Assembly: GCA_964537285.1 (NCBI GenBank)
Contig: CAZHZT010000100.1
Coordinates: 1-21,011 of the forward strand
Direction: 5' to 3'
Length of the DNA: 21,011 nt
Source: CAZHZT01 sp964537285
Lineage (GTDB): Bacteria; Bacteroidota; Bacteroidia; Chitinophagales; Saprospiraceae
Shown: positions 7,685 to 14,097 of the stretch, one piece after another
Position numbering within the stretch: the stretch's first letter is position 1
How the letters are laid out: every line of letters starts with the position of its first letter
The notes under the pieces: model-generated
The model's database searches: none
The model's input: the letters and a program-made list of their open reading frames with translations, nothing else
What the model was told of the DNA's origin: nothing
Translations under genes and position numbers: made by a program

Positions 7685-7802
7685 TGTATTTCATTTTGTC
7701 GCTACCTGCAAGAGAAAAGATTATTTTTGGAGAGAGGCACGCTTGCGCGTGCCTCTCTCCAAAAATAATACCTTTTCAAGAACAGCGACAAGATGAAATA
7801 CA
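7685..7802. repeat. 118-nt hairpin next to the OmpA-like gene: 23-bp perfect core, 19-bp base
   Basis: The core arms 7720-7742 and 7747-7769 (ATTATTTTTGGAGAGAGG... and inverse) are exact, with loop TTGC. The base arms 7685-7703 and 7784-7802 (TGTATTTCATTTTGTCGCT) match at 18 of 19. The stretch between base and core pairs poorly. It starts 14 bp past the stop of the minus-strand lipoprotein gene, so it may terminate it or stabilise its 3' end. Confidence 0.8.
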
Positions 7803-7816
7803 AACCATTTTAGGCA

Positions 7817-8785
7817 TTATAAGTTGCGAATCAAATATTCGATAGAAGGACTAACAAGGACTTCTACCCTTTCCCTGGCCAATTCCGGATCAATGCCAGG
7901 CACCACCGCATGATCAGGGATAAAAGCTTTTGATTCAGCAGAAAGATTGGAGGAAGAGAGTCCGTATGTATTTAAAAGGTTGGCAATAATCGCTGCTTTT
8001 TCAGCGCTTTTTGTCCATTTCTCGGAAGAGGAGCTGTTTGCACTTCCATAAGCGACTACTCTTACCTGCAGGTTAGCGTGTTTTCTGGCATTTTTAGCAA
8101 TGGCGCTTAAGATATTTTTTACTTTTCGTGAAATATTTTCTTCTGAAGTTTCATAAACGAACTTCAGGGCAAAGCTCAGTCGCATTTGAGACGAATCCCT
8201 TTTTCCATACAACATTTCATGTGGGTAGCGCTCCAGAACGGATTGGATATCTTTTTCGAATGTGTTCAGAGCAGAGCGCCCATTTTTTGACCATTTGTAA
8301 AGCTTTTGGATGTCTATTTCTGCCTGGGTAAAAGATTCCAGGACAGAGTCCACATTGCCTTCATGGTCTTTCAACAGGAATCGAAGGCGTTCCACTTCCA
8401 CGTTGCGCCTTTTCAGGGTATTTTCAACGCTGGATAATTTATCCTGCAATTCAGCGCTGTTAGAGCTTGAAGATTTTTTCAGATTATCATAAGAATCTAA
8501 GAGTTTAAGATGCTCAGAATTAAGTGAATCCTTTTCATTGGTGGTATTGAGAAGCTCTATACTAATGGTATTGATCTGATTTTCAGCTCTTCCTAATCTT
8601 TCCTGCAGCTGTTTTTTCTCTGCGGCGACAGAAGCTTTTTCAGCTTCAAGCGTATAAATTTTGTTGGCTTCCTCTTTGTAATGATCTTTCAAGATGACCA
8701 TTTCATTGTACTTTTTATTGGAAACACAACTGATTAGGGGAATGAAAAATAAAATAATGATGCTGTAATAGGTTATTTTGGCCAT
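7817..8785 (-). CDS. OmpA-like coiled-coil lipoprotein
   Basis: A predicted outer-membrane lipoprotein of 322 residues. The signal peptide (1-19) ends in the lipobox LISC with C20 as the lipidated cysteine. Residues about 35-145 are a long Glu/Lys/Leu-rich coiled coil. The C-terminal third (about 200-312) has the OmpA/MotB-like order: a beta strand (LSFALKFVYETS), a helix, LQVRVVAYGSANSSSSEKW, a helix AEKAAIIANLLNTYGL, and ARERVEVLV. In canonical OmpA-like domains the aspartate of GHTD binds diaminopimelate in peptidoglycan; here the corresponding place reads YGSA (246-249), while the arginine of the NRRVE-like motif is kept (R306). Peptidoglycan binding is therefore uncertain. It is divergent, by 41 bp, from the pyrophosphatase-like lipoprotein gene. 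Confidence 0.85.
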   Translation of the reverse strand: MAKITYYSIIILFFIPLISCVSNKKYNEMVILKDHYKEEANKIYTLEAEKASVAAEKKQLQERLGRAENQINTISIELLNTTNEKDSLNSEHLKLLDSYDNLKKSSSSNSAELQDKLSSVENTLKRRNVEVERLRFLLKDHEGNVDSVLESFTQAEIDIQKLYKWSKNGRSALNTFEKDIQSVLERYPHEMLYGKRDSSQMRLSFALKFVYETSEENISRKVKNILSAIAKNARKHANLQVRVVAYGSANSSSSEKWTKSAEKAAIIANLLNTYGLSSSNLSAESKAFIPDHAVVPGIDPELARERVEVLVSPSIEYLIRNL

Positions 8786-8826
8786 AAATCCGTTATTTTT
8801 CGCAAAAATCTTAATTTTTTCTGTAA

Positions 8827-9423
8827 ATGCGTACTCCTATATTTATCCTTGCAATAATTTTTTGGATCTCCTTGCTTACAGCATGTAAAAAAGGCCTTCC
8901 CGATTATTCTGATCTTCAGGCTTTCAATACAGATGGAACGATAAATCTTGTTGTAGAAGTCCCTGCCGGCAGCACTGAAAACTTTTTTTACTCCTTTGAG
9001 GAAAAAGAATTTATAGCCGATACTTTAGTCCAAAACTCAAGATATACGAATCTGCTTCCCTATCCTGTATGTCAAGGATTTATAATAAACGGCGGGCAAA
9101 AACTAAAAGGAATTAATGCCATGCTCCTGGCTCCTTCTCTGCCAATGGGAACGATCGTGCCCGCCAAACCACTCGCCCTTGTGAAACTAAAAGTCATGGA
9201 CGAATACATTACCAATATATTGTTTACCCCGGTTGATTCATCGATAAAAATCATTGAAACAGAAAACTTCTCCGATTTCAGCTTAAACCATAGGAAAATG
9301 AAATATATGCTGGAACAATGGTTTTACATGTACCATGAAGGCAAAGCCATTGATCGAATTTACTGGAGGGATGAGCGATCAGCAGAAGACTTTTTGCGGA
9401 AAAAAATAAACGATAAACGATAA
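8827..9423 (+). CDS. Pyrophosphatase-fold lipoprotein lacking catalytic residues
   Basis: A 198-residue predicted lipoprotein (lipobox LLTAC, C20) whose mature part aligns by eye with soluble family I inorganic pyrophosphatase. INLVVEVPAGS (39-49) matches the VIEIPAG strand and keeps the glutamate (E44). LLPYPVCQGFI (76-86) matches FYPCNYGYI. LKGINAMLLAP (93-103) matches LDGDPVDVLVP, and KPLALVKLKVMDEY matches the RPVGVLKMTDE strand. The C-terminal helix region ends SAEDFLRKKI. The three metal-binding aspartates of DGDPVD become K94, I96 and M99; Y55 becomes Q83; D102 and K104 become I128 and N130. Hydrolysis of pyrophosphate is not expected. The role is unknown; a ligand-binding or structural surface protein is possible. 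Three tandem ATAAACG heptamers overlap the stop codon. Confidence 0.8.
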   Translation: MRTPIFILAIIFWISLLTACKKGLPDYSDLQAFNTDGTINLVVEVPAGSTENFFYSFEEKEFIADTLVQNSRYTNLLPYPVCQGFIINGGQKLKGINAMLLAPSLPMGTIVPAKPLALVKLKVMDEYITNILFTPVDSSIKIIETENFSDFSLNHRKMKYMLEQWFYMYHEGKAIDRIYWRDERSAEDFLRKKINDKR

Positions 9424-9426
9424 ACG
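9406..9426 (+). repeat. Three tandem ATAAACG heptamers across a stop codon
   Basis: Three exact copies of ATAAACG (9406-9412, 9413-9419, 9420-9426). They encode the last residues of the pyrophosphatase-like protein, and its TAA stop (9421-9423) lies in the third copy. A gain or loss of one 7-bp unit would shift the frame at the C-terminus. Confidence 0.7.
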
Positions 9427-9559
9427 GGAAACAGGGAACGAAGAAAGTTTAAGCACTAAGAAAAGAGGAACAAAATATGGGGAGAGGCTGTTGAGAACTT
9501 ATTATGTCTGTAATCACTATATTGAAAATAATATTTTGACTAGAGGTCAGCAACAACTA

Positions 9560-10759
9560 ATGGAGCAAGAAGGAGAAAGGGTTAATATTAACCCGGAACT
9601 TTCGCTAAGCATACACTACAACATATCGACGATCGCCAAAACCTGGGATTCCATTCCGGGTTCAAATGATTTATTTTTATCCGCCTCCTACTTAAGAGCT
9701 ATTCAGCAATATCCGCCTAAAAGGATGAAACTCGCCTACCTTATTTTCTGGAAATACAACAAACCTGCCGGGAAGGCCTATTTTCAGTTGCAGTCCTTTG
9801 ACGCTTATCGAAGTTTAAGGTTGCCCAAACCTGAAAAAGGATATTTCCAAAAATTAGTGCATTCTCTTAAGGTTTTTATGTTAAAACAATTCAAATACAA
9901 TGTTCTGGTAAGTGGTAATTTATTAGCTACAGGAGAGCATGGTTTTTACTTTTATGAAAAATTGGTTCCTTTTGCTGAGCAGCAGGCTTTATTAAGAAAA
10001 GGATCCGCTCTTCTCAGGAAAGATTTGGAGCAAAATGGAAGAAAAATTCACATCTCACTATTCAAGGATTTTTATAGGGAAGAGCATCGATTTGGGTTTA
10101 GGACGTTGAGGGGACTTCACGAATTCACGATACAGCCCGCCATGTCTATGGATATTCGTTCTCACTGGAACACATTTGAAGATTATTTGAAAGATCTGAG
10201 TTCCAAGTACCGGGTGCGCAGGAAGCGAGCTTTTAAAAAAGCGGGAAATATTCAGAAAAAGGCTTTAACAATAGAAGAAATTGAGGCTCATATGCAAGAT
10301 ATTCAGGCATTTTACGAGAATATGGCTGAAAGATCCGGTTTCAATGTTGTTTACCTCAATACTTCTTATTTGCTTTCGCTGAAAAGAGCTTTCCCGGAGG
10401 ATTTTAAGCTAACTGCTTATTATCTCGATAATCAGTTTGTAGGTTATTTTACAACACTTCTCAATGGTCCAACCTTAGATGCCCACTTCCTCGGCTTTAA
10501 GAATGAACTCAACCGAAAACATCAGTTGTACCTGAATATGTTGTATGATATTATTAAAGAAGGCATTGAGCAGAAAGCTGAAAATATTCATTTTGCCCGT
10601 ACAGCGCTGGAAATCAAGAGTTCGGTCGGAGCAGTAGCAACTGATCTATTTTGCTATGCACAATACCATAATCCAATACTAAATATATTGATTGCGCCCG
10701 CTTTTTATTTTTTAAGGCCTAAGATGGACTGGGTGCCCAGGTCGCCTTTTAAGAATTAA
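9560..10759 (+). CDS. FemAB/GNAT-fold acyltransferase-like protein (BioF2-like acetyltransferase group)
   Basis: A cytoplasmic protein of 399 residues with no signal peptide. The layout, two GNAT-like halves, resembles the peptidoglycan-related FemAB/BioF2-like group: an N-terminal half with NDLFLSASYLRAIQQYPP and a substrate-like strand LAYLIFWKYNKPAGKAYFQL, a basic linker (SSKYRVRRKRAFKKAG), then helix plus strands FKLTAYYLDNQFVGYFTTLL, LDAHFLGFKNELNRKHQLYL and a closing IHFARTALEIKSSVGA. The catalytic residue is not evident. The ATG at 9560 is preferred; an in-frame TTG at 9491 would add 23 residues that look like leader sequence. It is on the same strand as the pyrophosphatase-like gene, 136 bp downstream, so a shared transcript is possible but not shown. 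The substrate is unknown. Confidence 0.7.
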   Translation: MEQEGERVNINPELSLSIHYNISTIAKTWDSIPGSNDLFLSASYLRAIQQYPPKRMKLAYLIFWKYNKPAGKAYFQLQSFDAYRSLRLPKPEKGYFQKLVHSLKVFMLKQFKYNVLVSGNLLATGEHGFYFYEKLVPFAEQQALLRKGSALLRKDLEQNGRKIHISLFKDFYREEHRFGFRTLRGLHEFTIQPAMSMDIRSHWNTFEDYLKDLSSKYRVRRKRAFKKAGNIQKKALTIEEIEAHMQDIQAFYENMAERSGFNVVYLNTSYLLSLKRAFPEDFKLTAYYLDNQFVGYFTTLLNGPTLDAHFLGFKNELNRKHQLYLNMLYDIIKEGIEQKAENIHFARTALEIKSSVGAVATDLFCYAQYHNPILNILIAPAFYFLRPKMDWVPRSPFKN

Positions 10760-10876
10760 ATTGACCATGATTTAGGAGGATTATCCGTGATTGACCACGA
10801 TTAAATGATGGGGCAACACCTAAAAATCATCTAATCCTGGCCAGTCCAGGGTAATCCTTATCAATCGTGGTTTATT
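10759..10876. terminator. Imperfect 51-nt-arm inverted repeat filling a convergent gap
   Basis: 10759-10809 and 10826-10876 match as inverted copies at 39 of 51 positions, with a 16-nt loop. The left arm begins at the last base of the plus-strand stop codon, and the right arm ends inside the minus-strand stop codon. The left arm contains two related direct copies, TTGACCATGATTTA (10761) and TTGACCACGATTAA (10791). It probably serves as a bidirectional transcription barrier; it lacks the T-runs of a strong intrinsic terminator. Confidence 0.6.
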
Positions 10877-13800
10877 ACTTCACAACAATCTTTCCCGTAT
10901 AAGCCTCTCCTTCATTTTCCATCACCCAAAAATAAAGCCCGGAGGCAGGAAACAACTCCCGGGAAAGTAAAACACTATTCTCCCCTTTTTGTCCAATAGC
11001 AGTTTGGGAAAAAATAAGCCTGCCAAGCTGATCAAATACCTGAAGTTCAACTTCAGAGGGAGCGTTTAAATTGTAACTAAACAGAGCATTTCCCCGAGTC
11101 GGATTAGGAGTTACCCGGCAAGAAGTATTCGCCCCCGCGCCTTCTTCACGCCAGTCAAGATGGAAACTACGGCCGATACCACTTCCCGTGTAAGCCAAAG
11201 GGAGAAGGCTTTCCGAAGACAAATGAAGGACATCCCTCAGTTTTGCATTTTTCAAAGCTTTAACTTTTAAAACAAGGGAAACAGGATGGTTTAATGGTGT
11301 TAAGTCAAACCAAGCCAGGTTCAAAGAAATTTTCTCGCCTGTGCTTTTAAGGTAAAAACTATTTTCATCAAAGCCCTCCCAATCAACAGCCTGAACATCG
11401 AGAATATCCATGGTAGCAATATCAAACTCCAGGCTAAACTGGATTGCCTGCCATTGCTCTAAAGACTCAATCGACAAATGAATGTCTACAATTTGCCCAA
11501 CTTGCAGATCCATGTCCGGCAATAGAAGAGCAATGGAGGAACGATCATCAGCATCAGGGCCGAAGCCTTGTGGGTCTACATCCCCGGTTACATCACCTAC
11601 TTTTACACCCGCAAAAAGCTTCTGTTTCGAGGAGCCATCAATGTAAACATTTACAATTTCAGGAAAGCTCCCTACTTGAGAAGGCGGCAGAGAAGGAAAA
11701 TTAAAATCAGCACTTACAAACCTCCAGGATTCATTATTAGGAAGGTTGTTGATAATACCCAGAATAAGCTTGCGCAGTTCGACAATGTCAGAGGTTGTAA
11801 TCGTTCCTGAGTTGTTGGCATCTGCAGCAATTTTTTTGAAAGGAGAGCCAAGTAATTCGACACCGAGAATGTGTTTTTGAATTTTCACCAAATCGAAAGT
11901 GGTCACTCCATTATTGAGAAAGTTATTTTTGGATAGTTTAATGGAATAGTCTTGCTGAGCGAGGATGTTTTGAAACTGAAAAATACCCTCTTCATCCGAA
12001 GTTGCCGTGTCATCGATAGCGCCCATTAAAGTAGCTTCTACCCCACTAACGGGGTCAAGGTTTTCGGTAAGCACTAAGCCTGAGATGCTTAGGTTTTTTG
12101 AAATAATCAGATTGGTTACTTTATTCGTAGAAACAGGAGGACTAAAACCATAGATAACCTGGGCTCTATTGCTAATCTGATCTCCAAAATCAGCTAAAAA
12201 GGACATATCAATGGTAAAATTCACAAATCCTACGCTGTAGAAAGTATCTTGGATGTTTGGGGCCAGTTTAATTCCGGGAAAATCAATTTCGATCACATTT
12301 CCAGGTTCCAGGCTGAAGGTGCAAAAATGACTGGAGCCTCCGATTTTGAAGGTTGCTAAATCCAGGAGTGGATCAATGGTATCTCTGATTTTAACTCCAT
12401 AAACCGTATCCATTCCAGTATTTCGAAAGCGTATTTGGTAGTGCATAGTGGTATCAGAAGAAGCAATGGGCTCCCCGTATGGATTATCGCTTACAAATAC
12501 CAGCTTTTCAATATCGGTTCCTGAGTAAATCACGGGTAGCGACCAACAACGAAGGTTATTATCCTCCTCATCATCTTGTCCAAATTGATTAGATACAGAG
12601 GCACAGCCAGATATAAAATCGGCTGTTGCCTGAGGAGAAAGGGTGAAATAGACGTAGAAACCAACGCATTCTCCCGGAGGAACATCGGATACATTCCAAA
12701 AAGCTTTTCGTGCGGAAGCATCATAAAAAGCAGGCGGCAGATCTGCGAAGAAGTCGACTTCATTCTCATCATGTTGGAAGCTCAATGTACCGTTGGTCGT
12801 GTCAGTTCCTTCATTGCAAAACTCAATTTTGTACCAATGGCGATCTCCCAGATTTACCGGACCAGGAGAAACATTCACCGCTGCATCCCGGAAATTAGAT
12901 GCTGCCAAATAATACATATTCGTATCAGAAAAGCTACCTTGTTCGTTGAAAATCAGTTGCTTTTTGTTATTATTTAAATTTGGACAGAGCAGATCGTATT
13001 TACCCGGAAGAACAGCTTCCAATTGATAGCTCCCTGTATCCACAATAAATTCAAAGTACCCATTTGCATCAGTAAATTGCACCTCATTGGTAGGAAATAA
13101 TCTCATTGGAATATTTTCTAAACCACCATCTACATCTGTGTCTACGCAATTTTGTACAGTTTGATTATTAAAAACATAACCGCTTATACGAACATCACAG
13201 AATGCATCATTCAGGATGCTGAAGCTAAGATCGTCTACGCAATCATCGGTAGTAACGATGACATTGTAATTGCCCGGAGCTAAATTATTCACAGAAAGAA
13301 CACCTACTTCGCCTGTACTCCATTGGATTAGATTTGGGATAACACCATTTGAGAGGACAATACTGGCTTTTCCATTACTTTGATTGCAAGTAGCTTTCTG
13401 TACATTTATCTGTTTTATTGGCGAAGGCAGCAAGCCCAGATCGAGAATGACCAGGGAGTCGCACCCAAACTGGTTTGTAAAGGTATTGGTATAAGTGCCG
13501 TCTTGTGTAAGAATCTCTCCTCCAAAAATAAGAAACGCCCCTTCACAAATGGAGGTATCTACAAAGGTAGGAGCAGCATTGGGTGCTACCATTACGCTAA
13601 GGCATTCCGATTCCTGATTTCCATTTCCGGTATTGACGGTCACACAAATACTTCCGCTTGAAAAGCCCCAAAGTACAGTAACTATATTTCCATTTTGCTC
13701 CACTACGCTCGTTCCCGTTGGAAAGGACCACAAAATGGTTACATTACCAGACTGGGAAGGAATTGAATAGGTATTCACGGAGCCAGGGCACACAAAGGTA

Positions 13801-13892
13801 GGCCCGGAAATCTCCAGATTTGCAATCTGAGAAGTGCCTTTAAGTGCAGGCAGTAAGGCCAAAATCAGGAATAGGGTAAATATCGGTCTCAT
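10875..13892 (-). CDS. Large T9SS-secreted multidomain protein with dockerin-like and cohesin-like modules
   Basis: A 1005-residue exported protein. Order: signal peptide (1-21); PKD-like domain (about 23-102); a Cys-rich segment SICEGAFLIFGGE...QFGCDSLVILDL (115-151); a SprB-like repeat (about 160-227, SNGKASIVLSNG..WSTGE..LAPGNYNVIV); a carboxypeptidase-regulatory-like domain (about 234-300, ISGYVF...TDANGYFEF); a DUF11/DUF7619-like region (about 330-595) with GDRHWYKIEFCNEGTDT and HYQIRFRNTGMDTVYGVKI; a second regulatory-like domain (602-655); a dockerin-like pair (666-713: FDLVKIQKHILG, then ADANNSGTITTSDIVELRKL); a cohesin-like beta sandwich (about 786-912); and a T9SS type A sorting domain (about 925-1005: VTPNPTRGNALFSYNL, VFDQLGRLI, GLYFWVM, GKIVVK). 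Its function is probably surface attachment or matrix; no catalytic domain is seen. Confidence 0.9.
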   Translation of the reverse strand: MRPIFTLFLILALLPALKGTSQIANLEISGPTFVCPGSVNTYSIPSQSGNVTILWSFPTGTSVVEQNGNIVTVLWGFSSGSICVTVNTGNGNQESECLSVMVAPNAAPTFVDTSICEGAFLIFGGEILTQDGTYTNTFTNQFGCDSLVILDLGLLPSPIKQINVQKATCNQSNGKASIVLSNGVIPNLIQWSTGEVGVLSVNNLAPGNYNVIVTTDDCVDDLSFSILNDAFCDVRISGYVFNNQTVQNCVDTDVDGGLENIPMRLFPTNEVQFTDANGYFEFIVDTGSYQLEAVLPGKYDLLCPNLNNNKKQLIFNEQGSFSDTNMYYLAASNFRDAAVNVSPGPVNLGDRHWYKIEFCNEGTDTTNGTLSFQHDENEVDFFADLPPAFYDASARKAFWNVSDVPPGECVGFYVYFTLSPQATADFISGCASVSNQFGQDDEEDNNLRCWSLPVIYSGTDIEKLVFVSDNPYGEPIASSDTTMHYQIRFRNTGMDTVYGVKIRDTIDPLLDLATFKIGGSSHFCTFSLEPGNVIEIDFPGIKLAPNIQDTFYSVGFVNFTIDMSFLADFGDQISNRAQVIYGFSPPVSTNKVTNLIISKNLSISGLVLTENLDPVSGVEATLMGAIDDTATSDEEGIFQFQNILAQQDYSIKLSKNNFLNNGVTTFDLVKIQKHILGVELLGSPFKKIAADANNSGTITTSDIVELRKLILGIINNLPNNESWRFVSADFNFPSLPPSQVGSFPEIVNVYIDGSSKQKLFAGVKVGDVTGDVDPQGFGPDADDRSSIALLLPDMDLQVGQIVDIHLSIESLEQWQAIQFSLEFDIATMDILDVQAVDWEGFDENSFYLKSTGEKISLNLAWFDLTPLNHPVSLVLKVKALKNAKLRDVLHLSSESLLPLAYTGSGIGRSFHLDWREEGAGANTSCRVTPNPTRGNALFSYNLNAPSEVELQVFDQLGRLIFSQTAIGQKGENSVLLSRELFPASGLYFWVMENEGEAYTGKIVVK

Positions 13893-14015
13893 AGCTGTTG
13901 GGTAATTGCATTGTGAAACAATGAAATATAGTTATTGGTAAAATTTGATGTGTTTTTCGCTCTGCTTTTGGACGGAAGTCCCTTATAATCATTAAGTAAA
14001 AATACTAAAAACTAG

Positions 14016-14097
14016 TGATTAGAGGAAATATTTAAAATAAAAAAGCCCTACGACGGATGTCGTAGGGCTTTTTTATTTTAAATATTTCCTCTAATCA
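14016..14097 (-). terminator. Perfect 39-bp-stem terminator of valS
   Basis: 14016-14054 and 14059-14097 are exact inverted copies around loop GGAT. The inner part (AAAAAAGCCCTACGAC and GTCGTAGGGCTTTTTT) is a textbook intrinsic terminator on the minus strand. The outer A/T-rich half extends it unusually far, into the valS stop codon (14095-14097). It ends transcription of the lysA-phosphatase-valS cluster before the next minus-strand gene. Confidence 0.93.

Noticed and set aside
201..9423. Functional polyphosphate/pyrophosphate pathway linking ppk1 with the pyrophosphatase-like gene.
   Set aside because: The genes are 6.5 kb apart with unrelated genes between them, and the second protein lacks catalytic residues and is exported. 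Proximity alone is not evidence.
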